Source: Pseudomonadota bacterium (GTDB lineage: Bacteria; Pseudomonadota; Gammaproteobacteria; Pseudomonadales; Moraxellaceae). Taken from it: a stretch of DNA of 53,194 bases. The notes under the pieces are model-generated. The model had not been told where the DNA came from, ran no database searches, and saw nothing but the letters and a program-made list of their open reading frames with translations. A program made the translations under genes and the position numbers. The stretch spans positions 1 to 53,194 of the forward strand of contig JAJXWR010000007.1 of the NCBI GenBank assembly GCA_021781515.1, given 5' to 3'. Of the stretch, positions 30,362 to 40,395 are shown piece after piece; position 1 is the stretch's first letter; every line of letters begins with the position of its first letter.

Positions 30362-30517
30362 ATGCGCTGTGCTAAACTGACAGAAATTTTTTTTGTGTTG
30401 AACCTATGCAGCGTCAGCAGTGAGTATTGTGCATGCGAATTCTTCATACGTCGGACTGGCACTTGGGGCGTACCTTATACGGAAAGAAACGCTATGATGA
30501 ATTTGAGCAATTCCTGA
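30362..30517 (+). CDS. possible small ORF overlapping the sbcD start
   Basis: ATG at 30362, 51 codons, preceded at the right distance by a perfect AGGAGG (30350-30355). It contains an 8-T run and overlaps the start of sbcD in another frame. The peptide (MRCAKLTEIFFVLNLCSVSS...) has no family. It could be a leader whose translation influences sbcD, whose own ribosome site is weak, or simply chance. Confidence 0.25.
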   Translation: MRCAKLTEIFFVLNLCSVSSEYCACEFFIRRTGTWGVPYTERNAMMNLSNS

Positions 30518-31665
30518 CTTGGCTGGCAGAGCAAATCAATCAGTTGAACATAGATGTATTACTAGTCGCTGGTGATGTATTTGATACGACGGCACCCAGT
30601 AACAGATCCCAGGAACTGTATTACCAGTTTTTGTGTAAAGTAGCAGCATCGCCCTGTCGTTATGTCGTTATTATTGCTGGAAATCATGATTCTCCTTCAT
30701 TTCTTGAAGCACCCAAAGCACTGCTTAAAGCGCTGCATGTGTACGTCATTGGCAGTACAACAGACGATCTGGAAAATGAAGTGCTGGTGCTGGGGCAAGC
30801 GGAGCAGGCACCAGAGTTGATTGTTGGTGCAGTGCCTTATCTGCGAGACAAGGAGGTTCGCCAGGCCGAAGTGGGCGAAACTTTCGAGGACAAAGAAAGA
30901 AAACTGCTGCAAGGCATTTGCAGCCATTATGCAAAGATCGGTGCCCTTGCAGCGCAGAAACGGCAGCAATCGGGTTTGGCAATCCCAGTAGTTGGTATGG
31001 GGCATTTATTTACTGCCGGTGGCGCAACCGTTGATGGTGACGGAGTGCGTGATCTTTATGTAGGATCATTGGCACAGGTGTCAGCCAATTGTTTTCCTGA
31101 GAGTTTCAATTATCTGGCGTTAGGACACCTGCATGTTCCGCAGAAAGTCGGTGGTTCTGAAACCATCCGCTATAGTGGTTCGCCTTTGCCCATGGGTTTT
31201 GGTGAGGCAACGCAACAAAAAAGTATCTGCCTGATTGAATTCACCGGGTTAATCCCATCGGTACAGTTGGTTGAGGTGCCGTTGTTTCGCACATTACGGC
31301 GCATCAAGGGGGATTGGGAGCATATCGCTGCAGAACTGAAAAAATTACAGGACAACTGTTTTAAAGGGTGGCTTGAAATCATCCATGAAGGTAGCGAAGT
31401 GCTCGGGGATCTGCGTCAACGCATCGAGGCACTGAATAACGTCCCCTCCCCCCTGGAAATTTTGCGGATAAAAAATAACCGTATCATCGACGGCATACTG
31501 GAACAGTCGCCAGACGGGGAAACACTGGACACGTTGAACGTCCATGAGGTCTTTAACCGCTGCCTTGTCGCCAACCGGATTCCTGAAATGCAGCGGCAGG
31601 AGTTGGTTCATAGTTTTAATGAAATACTGACAATGCTTGCTGATGCGGATCCACTGGCGCAGTAA
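30433..31665 (+). CDS. sbcD: SbcD/Mre11-type nuclease subunit
   Basis: 410 residues. With SbcC it opens DNA hairpins and degrades blocked ends. The metallophosphoesterase motifs are visible in order: LHTSDWHLG (residues 4-12), LLVAGDVFD, VIIAGNHDS, VGMGHLF and ALGHLHVPQ; a C-terminal capping domain follows. ATG at 30433 gives the canonical MRILHTSDWHLG start; an in-frame stop at 30421 limits any extension. sbcC starts 47 bp downstream. Confidence 0.95.
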   Translation: MRILHTSDWHLGRTLYGKKRYDEFEQFLTWLAEQINQLNIDVLLVAGDVFDTTAPSNRSQELYYQFLCKVAASPCRYVVIIAGNHDSPSFLEAPKALLKALHVYVIGSTTDDLENEVLVLGQAEQAPELIVGAVPYLRDKEVRQAEVGETFEDKERKLLQGICSHYAKIGALAAQKRQQSGLAIPVVGMGHLFTAGGATVDGDGVRDLYVGSLAQVSANCFPESFNYLALGHLHVPQKVGGSETIRYSGSPLPMGFGEATQQKSICLIEFTGLIPSVQLVEVPLFRTLRRIKGDWEHIAAELKKLQDNCFKGWLEIIHEGSEVLGDLRQRIEALNNVPSPLEILRIKNNRIIDGILEQSPDGETLDTLNVHEVFNRCLVANRIPEMQRQELVHSFNEILTMLADADPLAQ

Positions 31666-31712
31666 CCTGAACGTACGTAATACCAAAACGCAATACAGAG
31701 GCGTAGCGACCG

Positions 31713-34700
31713 ATGAAAATACAGCAGATACGTTTCAAGAATCTGAATTCTTTGGTCGGTACGTGGGAAATTGATCTGACACACCCGGATTTTAGCTCCA
31801 ACGGGATATTTGCCATTATCGGCCCGACCGGTGCAGGTAAAACCACCCTGTTGGATGCCATTTGCCTGGCGCTTTATGGACGTACACCTCGTTTGGCCAG
31901 AGTCAGTAAAAACACCAATGAAATCATGTCACGCCAAACGGGTGACTGTTTTGCCGAAGTTAGCTTTCGTACAGCGGTTGGGGATTATCGTTGTAGCTGG
32001 AGTCAGCACCGTTCCCGTAAACGACCGGAGGGGGATCTGCAGCCTGCAAAGCATGAAATTGTCAAAATAGTCGAGGGCGGTTCGGCTCCAGTCCTTGAGA
32101 CCGGTGCCAGAGGGGTAGCGGAGCAGATTATCAAAGTAACCGGGATGGACTTTGATCGCTTTATTCGTTCCATGTTATTGGCTCAAGGCAGCTTTGCCGC
32201 CTTTTTACAGTCCGAACCGAATGATCGGGCCCCAATTCTTGAACAGATCACCGGTACAGAAATTTACAGCACTATTTCCAAGTCTGCTCATGAACGCTGT
32301 GTCGGAGAACGGAGCAGATTGCGAGAACTCCAAGCGCAACTGGCCGGATTGCCATTACTGACCCCGGAAGAAGCAGAGGCGCTTTCACAGCTTCTGCAGC
32401 AGAAATCACAGGAACAGGAGCGACTTCTGCCCCAATTAACTTATAACAGACTGAATATACAATGGCTTGAGAATATAGCTCGACTTGAGACAGAATTGGA
32501 GCGTATTGACCAGGAAAAATCAGGATTACTGAGTGCGTGGGACGCTTTTGCTCCGGAGCGGGATCGTCTGCGCCAGGCGAATCTGGCACTGGAACTCGCT
32601 GCCGATTTCGCAACACTGACACAGCAGCGCCAAGCAGTGAATAGCACCCAGCACCAGTTGCAGGTCAATCGCACCGCTTTACCGGCATGTCTCCTGGGAG
32701 CTGAGCAGTCTGGACAGGAACTGCAACAGGCGCAAGCTTTGCTGAAGGAAAAAAAATCAGCCCAACTTACTCAATTGCCGATCATCCGCCAAGTCATTCT
32801 ACTGGATCAGCAAATCACTGCCAGTAGAACAGCACTCCAGACAGCGAAAGAAACAGAAAAAAAACAGACCTTGGCGCTTACTAAACAGCGAAGCCAAATA
32901 CAGATCGACAAGAACAGGCTTTGCCAGCACCAAGAGGAAGTCAACGCATTACGCACGCAACTTCAGGCGTCCTGCACTGATGCCGGATTAGTGGAAGATC
33001 TGGCCAAGTTTCGCAGCCAGTTCGCCACCTTGAAAATGGGTGAGCAACAGCGAACCCGTAAAGAGAAAACACTTGTTCAGGACGAACACGACCTTAAAGA
33101 GGCACAACAGGGGTTGGCGCATCAGTTAGCGTCGCTAGCCCTGCAAAAGGCCACCCTTGAAGAAATTCAGGCAAGGCTGAGCGGCCACGAATCAGAATTG
33201 GCCTCTCTACTCGATGGTAAAACCGTCTCCGTGTGGCGGGAACAGCAGTTCGCCTTGAAAAACAGAGAGAATATTATTAAGAATGCCCGATACACACTAA
33301 ACGCATTGCGGCAGTTACAGGAAAACAACCACCAATTGCAAGGGCGTAAATCTGAATGCCAACGGATGCTTGAAACGATGACGTCGGAACTGCAAGAACA
33401 ATATATCCGGTGCAACGAACTGGATACAGAAGTCCAGGCACTGGAAAAACAGTGTTTGTTCCTCCGGCGTGTTGACGATCTGGGTGAAGCCCGCAAACAC
33501 TTGCATGAAGGTGAAGCGTGCCCATTGTGTGGAGCCCTGACGCATCCGTTTGCAACGGATCTCATTCCGGAAACTGATGCCACGCAACAACGCTATGAGT
33601 GTGCCAAAAATGACCTTCAGGCACTGAGAGAAGAGCAATCGAATCACAAAATCCGCATTGCACAGTTGAACAACGAGATAGAACAGACAGAGAAAACACT
33701 GGATCAACAAAACCAAACCATGGATGCCCTGAAGCAATCTCAACAACAGTACAGAGCGTTGGATGTGTCGACTGAACGGAGTGTTGCCGAAACGCCAGCG
33801 TCCGAAGATGTACTGACACGACTTGAAAAACAGACAGAGCAGCAATTCGTACAAGTAAAAAACCGGTTGGAAGCAATTGATAAAATTGGACAAAAAATTA
33901 CCATTCTGCGCAATGACAAGGAAAAGGAAAGAGATGTCCTGCTGCAGAAAGAGACAGAGGCGCAGACAGCTTGCCATAAAATAGACATCAAGAATCAGGG
34001 AGTTGCCCAGCAAAAAGAAAACCTTAAGAACGAAAAACAGCAGGAATCCTTATTATTGAATCAGCTACAGCAAGAGTTGCAACCTTATGGGGTAGAGACC
34101 CTCTCGATTGCAACCCTTGATCTACTGAGCGCACAACTGGGTAAACAGCGAGAGCAGTGGGTGGCGAGGGACAGCCAACGCATAGCACTTGAAAAACAGA
34201 ACCCGGTTCTGGAATTGTCGATAGCCCATCAAGCGCAGCAGATTAGCCTTTCAGAGGTTGAAAACAGGGAGCAACAGGAACAGTTAGTCAAACTACAACA
34301 ACACCACGAGGCATTATTGACAGAACGGCACCAGTTGTTAGGAGAAAAAAATGCCACTGAAGAAGAAAAAAAACTGGCCGAAGCCATAGAAAGTGCCCAG
34401 AAAAAGCTGGAAATTGCACACCACAAAGCTACCAGTACCGAACAACAGTGTAAACAACTGCAAGAACGAATTACTGAACTTGAAAAAAATTGTGTCATGC
34501 AAGACACCACAGTACGGGACAGCAACGTCCGGTTCGTTGCACGCCTGACCGCGAGTGGTTTTACTGATGAAGCCCATTACCAGGCGTCCTGCTTAACGGA
34601 TACCGAACGTAATCAGTTGACGGACAAGGATAAAACCCTATCTGAGAAACGCACAGAAATCATCAACAGGGCAAAGGAAAAAACACAGGAACTGCATACG

Positions 34701-35426
34701 GAACGCCAGAAAAAATGGGACACAGCGTCGCTCGCTGATTTGCAGGCAGCCGTGCAATCCTTGGAAAAATGTCAACAGGAACTGTTGCTGGAAATAGGTG
34801 GAATCCAGCATAAATTAGATGAAAACAATAAATTGCGTTTGGAACAACAAAGCCAGATTCAGCGCATTGAGCAGCAGAACAGCGAATGCGCCAAATGGGA
34901 TAAACTCGATGAACTGATCGGTTCTGGCGATGGCAAAAAATTCCGCAATTTCGCCCAGGGAATTACCTTTGAAATCATGATTGCCCAAGCAAACCTGCAG
35001 TTGCAGAAAATGTCAGACCGTTATCTGTTGATTCGCAATACCCTTGAACCCATGGAACTTAATATCGTGGATCAATACCAGGCTGGAGAAATCCGCTCCA
35101 CAAAAAACCTCTCCGGTGGCGAATCTTTTCTAGTCAGTCTGGCACTGGCTTTGGGTCTGTCCCATATGGTCAGTCAAAATGTGCGAATTGATTCCCTGTT
35201 TCTAGATGAAGGGTTCGGTACACTTGATGAGGATGCACTGGATATGGCATTGCAAACACTGGCAAGTTTGCCACAGGAGGGAAAATTGATTGGAGTCATT
35301 TCCCACGTTGCCGCACTGAAAGAACGGATTAGCACCCAGATTGAAATCATCCCCCACACCGGAGGAATCAGTAAGATTTCGGGGCCTGGATGTAAAAGAG
35401 TTACTGAACAGGCTGAGTCACGATAG
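31713..35426 (+). CDS. sbcC: SbcC/Rad50-type ATPase subunit
   Basis: 1237 residues, an SMC-like ATPase partner of SbcD. Walker A GPTGAGKTTLLDAICLALYG starts at residue 37, and the Q/hinge portion is followed by very long Gln/Glu-rich coiled coils. The zinc hook is C603-P-L-C606 (EACPLCGALTHP). The C-terminal lobe has the ABC signature LSGGESFLVSLALALG and Walker B SLFLDEGFGTLD. The gene is intact and of normal length (1050-1250 is usual). Confidence 0.95.
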   Translation: MKIQQIRFKNLNSLVGTWEIDLTHPDFSSNGIFAIIGPTGAGKTTLLDAICLALYGRTPRLARVSKNTNEIMSRQTGDCFAEVSFRTAVGDYRCSWSQHRSRKRPEGDLQPAKHEIVKIVEGGSAPVLETGARGVAEQIIKVTGMDFDRFIRSMLLAQGSFAAFLQSEPNDRAPILEQITGTEIYSTISKSAHERCVGERSRLRELQAQLAGLPLLTPEEAEALSQLLQQKSQEQERLLPQLTYNRLNIQWLENIARLETELERIDQEKSGLLSAWDAFAPERDRLRQANLALELAADFATLTQQRQAVNSTQHQLQVNRTALPACLLGAEQSGQELQQAQALLKEKKSAQLTQLPIIRQVILLDQQITASRTALQTAKETEKKQTLALTKQRSQIQIDKNRLCQHQEEVNALRTQLQASCTDAGLVEDLAKFRSQFATLKMGEQQRTRKEKTLVQDEHDLKEAQQGLAHQLASLALQKATLEEIQARLSGHESELASLLDGKTVSVWREQQFALKNRENIIKNARYTLNALRQLQENNHQLQGRKSECQRMLETMTSELQEQYIRCNELDTEVQALEKQCLFLRRVDDLGEARKHLHEGEACPLCGALTHPFATDLIPETDATQQRYECAKNDLQALREEQSNHKIRIAQLNNEIEQTEKTLDQQNQTMDALKQSQQQYRALDVSTERSVAETPASEDVLTRLEKQTEQQFVQVKNRLEAIDKIGQKITILRNDKEKERDVLLQKETEAQTACHKIDIKNQGVAQQKENLKNEKQQESLLLNQLQQELQPYGVETLSIATLDLLSAQLGKQREQWVARDSQRIALEKQNPVLELSIAHQAQQISLSEVENREQQEQLVKLQQHHEALLTERHQLLGEKNATEEEKKLAEAIESAQKKLEIAHHKATSTEQQCKQLQERITELEKNCVMQDTTVRDSNVRFVARLTASGFTDEAHYQASCLTDTERNQLTDKDKTLSEKRTEIINRAKEKTQELHTERQKKWDTASLADLQAAVQSLEKCQQELLLEIGGIQHKLDENNKLRLEQQSQIQRIEQQNSECAKWDKLDELIGSGDGKKFRNFAQGITFEIMIAQANLQLQKMSDRYLLIRNTLEPMELNIVDQYQAGEIRSTKNLSGGESFLVSLALALGLSHMVSQNVRIDSLFLDEGFGTLDEDALDMALQTLASLPQEGKLIGVISHVAALKERISTQIEIIPHTGGISKISGPGCKRVTEQAESR

Positions 35427-36594
35427 GTGGTGGCTGATCTTAAAATCCATGTTCTTGACGGTTGATAGTAGAAAATGCGCAATAACTTATGCAACGATTG
35501 ATATTATGGGATTTGTCATGACATTTCTTGTGAAATCATATGGGTAAAATTATTACTGTATCTGCATGATTTTGCGAAATTTTATGCAAGATTAAAGAGA
35601 TTGTCGTGCTTCTTTATACAACAATATTACGGAATTTAAACAAATCTACTCATTGTTATGCACCGAATTGTCATACCTGAAATTTTTCAGCGTCTATTCC
35701 AATTTTCCCTGACTGATCTACAAAAATCTGAAATTTCGTTCACCGGACGCTTACTTTTCAAATGACAAATCTTGGAATATAACGGTACTTTGATATAATG
35801 ACTAAATTTACGGAATCCAGTTTGCCCAGAGTGTCAAAAATACGTGCATCTAGTCCCAGTAATTACTTTTACCCAACGGAGCGGCTGGCTAGGATAAAGG
35901 CTAAACTTGGCGACTTCATGGCGATTATTGAACCGCAAATTATAAAAGGTTGATGTTGTGCGACTATACTCAGTGCGGGTATCTCCTCGTACCTACAGTA
36001 GCTACTATGGATTTTTGGCAGATTTTCTGTAATAACCTCTTGACTGTTTCAGTATTCAAACAATATTTTTTCTGGAAGGTTGTCCTGCAAAAACCCAAGG
36101 TTGGGTTTTACGGAAAGCTAGGCATCAAGCAAACAGATAATGAAACTTGGAAATGGAGGACAACCTGCAATTGGCTGAAAATCGCTCCGGCTTGGCCTGT
36201 AAATTGATAACCTATTGAATAACCAGAGATTACTATAAATTTTTTTATATCACATTGTATTTTTGGGAAAGATGAATCAATGACATAGTGAATGTAACCG
36301 TTTGCAAAGTCTTACAGTGAAATTTTGGCCGCTGGAGAGTATGGCGGTTACAGCAATCAAAGCAGCTGATTGAAGTCGTCGTTTGGTACAACGCAAGTAG
36401 TGCAAAGTGCAGTATCCTTGATGCAAGCAGATGATTTTAGGGAAATATTAATAAATACTGCTTTCCTGATTCATCAATGTTAGGTATTTTGAGTGGTAAA
36501 TGTAATCAGCGTCTGATCGTGTATGAAGGAAATAAACAGAGAATTCGATTAATACAGGTTTTATGTCATGGCCTCAGGACATAATGGAAAAATA
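35427..36594. other. 1.17-kb AT-rich region upstream of the sugar operon
   Basis: Markedly AT-rich. Two small plus-strand frames overlap at TGATG: 35798-35953 (51 residues, MTKFTESSLPRVSKIRASSP...) and one starting at the ATG at 35952 (84 residues, Trp/Phe-rich); neither matches a family I know. A short hairpin AAACCCAAGGTTGGGTTT is at about 36091-36108. No JUMPstart-like or clear promoter element is visible, though the sugar operon's promoter must lie in the last part. Confidence 0.4.
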
Positions 36595-37563
36595 ATGGAA
36601 ACAGCGTTGCATCATGTTGTGGTGACGGGAGCGGCAGGATTTATTGGGAGTCACATGGTTGAACGGTTGCTGGCGCTTGGTGTTCGAGTAACAGGAATTG
36701 ATAATCTGTCCACTGGAAAAATCAATTTTCTCGGTGGAGTCATGAAGCATCCCAATTTTATATTTGTGCTGCGGGATCTTTATATGGAAAATTGTGATGA
36801 TATTTTCCATGGTGTTGATTTTGTTTTTCATTTTTCTGCCAATGCAGATGTAAGGTTTGGGGTTGATCAACCCCGGAAAGATTTAGAACAGAACACGATA
36901 GTGACGTTTAATGTACTGGAGGCAATGCGCAAAAATCAGGTCCGGAAGATTGCATTTTCATCCACAGGGTCAGTGTATGGGGAAGCTAAAATTTTCCCCA
37001 CGCCTGAGGATGCGCAATTTCCGGTACAGACTTCTTTATATGCTGCCTCAAAACTGGCCTGTGAGGGCATGATTCAGGCCTATTGTGAAGGATTTGATTT
37101 TCAGGCATGGATATTCCGCTTTGTTTCCATCCTGGGTGAACGATATACCCATGGACATGTTATCGACTTTTACAGGAAGTTGAAAAACAACAGCTTAGTC
37201 TTGGATGTACTTGGAGATGGAACGCAGCGTAAGTCTTATTTATACATACAAGATTGTATTTCAGCGCAACTCTTGGCCGTGCAGAAGACCGATGATGCAG
37301 TCAATATTTTCAACTTGGGTGTGGATGATTATTGCGAAGTTAAAGAATCTGTTGCCTGGATCTGTAATGAACTTGGCGTGTCACCCCAAATCAACTATGC
37401 AGGTGGCCGCAATGGCTGGATTGGGGACAACCCCTTTATTTACCTGGATACAAAGAAAATAAGTGCATTGGGTTGGGCACCATTGTTGACGATCAAAAAC
37501 AGCGTAATCAGGACGGTGCGTTATCTCGATGCTAATCAGTGGCTTTTTGAGGGCAACCCATGA
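36595..37563 (+). CDS. NAD-dependent nucleotide-sugar epimerase/dehydratase
   Basis: An extended SDR of about 322 residues acting on a nucleotide sugar. The NAD loop TGAAGFIGSHMVERLL is near the N-terminus, NLSTGK binds the cofactor, the catalytic Ser/Thr is in AFSSTGSVYGEA and the Tyr-Lys pair in SLYAASKLACEG; RKSYLYIQDCI is family-typical. I prefer the ATG at 36595 (METALHHVVVTG); the ATG at 36568 would add nine residues. It heads an operon with overlapping genes for GDP-heptose synthesis, so it may be a GDP-manno-heptose 4-epimerase or 4,6-dehydratase-type enzyme; the exact reaction is unknown. Confidence 0.82.
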   Translation: METALHHVVVTGAAGFIGSHMVERLLALGVRVTGIDNLSTGKINFLGGVMKHPNFIFVLRDLYMENCDDIFHGVDFVFHFSANADVRFGVDQPRKDLEQNTIVTFNVLEAMRKNQVRKIAFSSTGSVYGEAKIFPTPEDAQFPVQTSLYAASKLACEGMIQAYCEGFDFQAWIFRFVSILGERYTHGHVIDFYRKLKNNSLVLDVLGDGTQRKSYLYIQDCISAQLLAVQKTDDAVNIFNLGVDDYCEVKESVAWICNELGVSPQINYAGGRNGWIGDNPFIYLDTKKISALGWAPLLTIKNSVIRTVRYLDANQWLFEGNP

Positions 37564-38423
37564 CAGACAAAACGGTACTGATTACCGGAGGATCCAGAGG
37601 CTTGGGTCAGGCACTGGTTCATAAATTCCTGCAGGAGGGGTATATAGTTCATAGCGTCAGCAGAAATACTTGGTCTTCGTTGCATGGCCGCATGGATAGC
37701 ACTGTGCAGAAGCAAAAAATCCATTTGCATACTTGCGATCTTGGGGATGTCAAACAGGTCAATGCGCTGTGTGCCAGGATTCAGGAAGAACAATGGGTGG
37801 TTGATGTTCTCATCAATAATGCGGCAATCCATGGCCCAATCGGTCCTTTTGTTGAAAACCAGATCCATGCCTGGCGGAATACGATAGAGACAGACCTGAT
37901 GGCTCCAGTGGCCTTGTGTCAAGCGGTATTGCCCATAATGCGCAGACGCCGGTCAGGAGTCATCATTAACCTGTCCGGTGGTGGGGCCACCAGTTCCCGC
38001 CCTAATTTTTCAGCTTACGCAACCGCCAAGGCCGCTTTGGTTCGCTTTAGTGAAATTCTTGCGGAAGAAGAAATGGAAAACGGAATACGGGTGAACTGCG
38101 TGGCTCCGGGAGCCATGAACACCCAGTTATTGCATGAAGTGTTGGCGCAAGGGGTACAGGGGTCAGGGATGAAAGAGCACTCAATGGCCGCCTCAATCAT
38201 TGCGAATCGTACGAAAAGTGAAGAGACGATGGAACGGGCGGTGGCATTGGTTACATTTCTTTCAGGATCTGCAGGTTCTACCATTACGGGGAAAATTATT
38301 AGTGCACAGTGGGATAATTGGGAACAATGGCCGGCTCATACGCAGGAACTGGGTGCGTCGGATATCTATACATTGCGTCGTATAGTGGGGAAAGATCGTA
38401 ACATAGCGTGGGGAGATCGCTAA
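37560..38423 (+). CDS. short-chain dehydrogenase/reductase
   Basis: Classical SDR of 287 residues. Cofactor loop TGGSRGLGQAL (about 9-19), NNAAIHG, catalytic Ser region INLSGGGATSS, the Tyr-Lys pair in FSAYATAKAAL and PGAMNT are all visible. It overlaps the epimerase stop by four bases (ATGA). Its extended C-terminus (about residues 245-287, including TGKIISAQWDNWEQWP) is unusual for simple SDRs and seen in sugar-cluster members. Probably oxidises or reduces a sugar intermediate. Confidence 0.8.
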   Translation: MTDKTVLITGGSRGLGQALVHKFLQEGYIVHSVSRNTWSSLHGRMDSTVQKQKIHLHTCDLGDVKQVNALCARIQEEQWVVDVLINNAAIHGPIGPFVENQIHAWRNTIETDLMAPVALCQAVLPIMRRRRSGVIINLSGGGATSSRPNFSAYATAKAALVRFSEILAEEEMENGIRVNCVAPGAMNTQLLHEVLAQGVQGSGMKEHSMAASIIANRTKSEETMERAVALVTFLSGSAGSTITGKIISAQWDNWEQWPAHTQELGASDIYTLRRIVGKDRNIAWGDR

Positions 38424-39409
38424 TGCTGGGGCTCGGCATCATCGGTTGTGGTCTTATTGGCAGAAAACGGGCGGAGGCGTTGGGCACTCACTGGACGCTG
38501 GTGGCTTGTGCGGACCCAAGGAGAGAACGGGCCCAGTCATTGGCGAACGGTTACACGCACAATCCGGTGCAGGTGTTTGATCACTGGCAAACATTGCTGA
38601 CTTTACCCGAGGTGGATGCCGTTGTTATCGCAACGACGCACGATGCTCTGGTACCTGTTGCATGTTCGGCATTGTGTGCAGGAAAACCAGTGCTGATTGA
38701 AAAACCGGCAGCTCGGAGCGTTGAGGAGCTGATCCCGTTACTTGAACTGGCGTTGAAGCAGACGGCGATCGTGCGTGTTGGGTTCAACCACCGCTATCAT
38801 CGAGCAATGCGCAAAACCCGGGAGTTGCTGGATGCGGACGCATTGGGTGAACTGATGTTTATCCGAGCCCGTTATGGGCATGGGGGAAGAGTGGGATATG
38901 ACCGTGAATGGCGATCCGATCCAGCAATTTCTGGGGGTGGAGAACTGCTGGATCAAGGAACCCATTTGATCGATTTGTCCCGGTGGTTTCTGGGTAAGAA
39001 CCTTGCGGTGACGTGTGGCAAAGCCAGAACATTTTATTGGAATATGCCTGTGGATGATAATGCATTCATGCTTCTTGAAACAGCAGAACAGCAGATTGCC
39101 TTTCTGCATGCCTCCTGTACCGAGTGGAAAAATCTGTTTTCCTTTGAAATATATGGACGTAAGGGAAAAATTGAGATTTCAGGTCTGGGTGGAAGTTATG
39201 GTGTTGAAAAAATCACTTGGTATAACCTGCTGCCGACACTGGGCCCACCTGAAACGATGGCATGGGAATATCCCATGTCGGATGATTCCTGGGAAAAAGA
39301 AATGGATGCATTTTATGATGACATTGTTGAGGGAAAACAGCCACAGCCCGGTTTGCCTGATGCGCTTGAGGTGTTGAAAGTTGTCCAGTCGGTTTATAGA
39401 GGGATTTGA
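38423..39409 (+). CDS. Gfo/Idh/MocA-family sugar oxidoreductase
   Basis: 328 residues. Rossmann N-terminus LGIIGCGLIGRKRAEAL, the family lysine in PVLIEKPAARS, and C-terminal GGGELLDQGTHLIDLSRWF with the catalytic His. It starts at ATG 38423, overlapping the SDR stop (TAATG). Such enzymes oxidise or epimerise a hydroxyl on (nucleotide) sugars through a keto intermediate; the SDR and this protein may act in sequence. Confidence 0.85.
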   Translation: MLGLGIIGCGLIGRKRAEALGTHWTLVACADPRRERAQSLANGYTHNPVQVFDHWQTLLTLPEVDAVVIATTHDALVPVACSALCAGKPVLIEKPAARSVEELIPLLELALKQTAIVRVGFNHRYHRAMRKTRELLDADALGELMFIRARYGHGGRVGYDREWRSDPAISGGGELLDQGTHLIDLSRWFLGKNLAVTCGKARTFYWNMPVDDNAFMLLETAEQQIAFLHASCTEWKNLFSFEIYGRKGKIEISGLGGSYGVEKITWYNLLPTLGPPETMAWEYPMSDDSWEKEMDAFYDDIVEGKQPQPGLPDALEVLKVVQSVYRGI

Positions 39410-39411
39410 CC

Positions 39412-40395
39412 ATGATCATTGCCCGAAGTCCACTACGGATCACTTTGGGGGGAGGGGGAACCGACTTGCCCTCGTACTACCGGGAGCACGAGGGGTTCCT
39501 GATCTCTGCGGCTATTGATAAATACGTGTACGTCACTGTCATGCGCCCATTTACTCAGGGCATCTATCTCAAATATTCTCAACTGGAACTTGTTCAGAAA
39601 ATAATTGAAGTTAAACATCCTATTGTACGCGAATGCCTGCAACTGATGGATTTCAGAACACCACAGATTGAAATTACCACGTTGGCGGACATTCCATCGG
39701 GAACCGGTTTGGGATCTTCCGGGAGTTTCACAACGGCATTGCTGAAAGCATTACACACGCATCGAAGACGACCGGTGCATCAGGAAAGACTGGCGGAACT
39801 CGCTTGTCATATTGAGATTGACCGTCTGGGTGAACCAATCGGCAAACAGGATCAATATGCAGCGGCAGTGGGTGGAATCACCTGCTTTACTTTTCACAGA
39901 GACGACACAGTATCGGCGAAACCACTCAATATCAGTTCAGAAACACTTTTTGATCTTGAAGACAATTTATTGTTGTTCTTTACTGGGTTTTCACGCAGCG
40001 CCAGTGGCATTTTACAGGATCAGAACGAAAAGACCCAAAAAAATAATCAGCCCATGTTGGATAATCTTCATTATGTGAAGGAACTCGGCAGACGAAGTAA
40101 GGAAGCGCTGGAAGCGGGGGATACCCGATTGTTTGGACAATTAATGCACGAACACTGGTTGCATAAAAAATCCCGTTCTGTAGGAATGAGCAACCCACAA
40201 ATTGACGCATGGTATGAATTAGGTCTGAGTGGAGGAGCAGTGGGTGGCAAACTGGTTGGTGCGGGTGGTGGAGGATTTCTGATGTTCATGGCGCATGATC
40301 GTAATCAGTTGCGAAAAGTGATGACGCAGGCAGGACTTGAGGAAGTCCGTTTCCATTTTGATTTTGAGGGAACAAAAATTGTGATGGCGGCGTGA
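39412..40395 (+). CDS. hddA: GHMP kinase, D-glycero-D-manno-heptose 7-phosphate kinase-like
   Basis: 327 residues. N-terminal RSPLRITLGGGGTDLPSYY and ATP loop PSGTGLGSSGSFTTALLKAL (about 95-114) place it with HddA-type kinases, which phosphorylate the anomeric position of heptose 7-phosphate to the alpha-1,7-bisphosphate. Motif 3 is GGKLVGAGGGGFLMF. The ATG at 39412 is chosen over a TTG at 39406. The flanking HddC-, GmhA- and GmhB-like genes support the role. Confidence 0.85.
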   Translation: MIIARSPLRITLGGGGTDLPSYYREHEGFLISAAIDKYVYVTVMRPFTQGIYLKYSQLELVQKIIEVKHPIVRECLQLMDFRTPQIEITTLADIPSGTGLGSSGSFTTALLKALHTHRRRPVHQERLAELACHIEIDRLGEPIGKQDQYAAAVGGITCFTFHRDDTVSAKPLNISSETLFDLEDNLLLFFTGFSRSASGILQDQNEKTQKNNQPMLDNLHYVKELGRRSKEALEAGDTRLFGQLMHEHWLHKKSRSVGMSNPQIDAWYELGLSGGAVGGKLVGAGGGGFLMFMAHDRNQLRKVMTQAGLEEVRFHFDFEGTKIVMAA

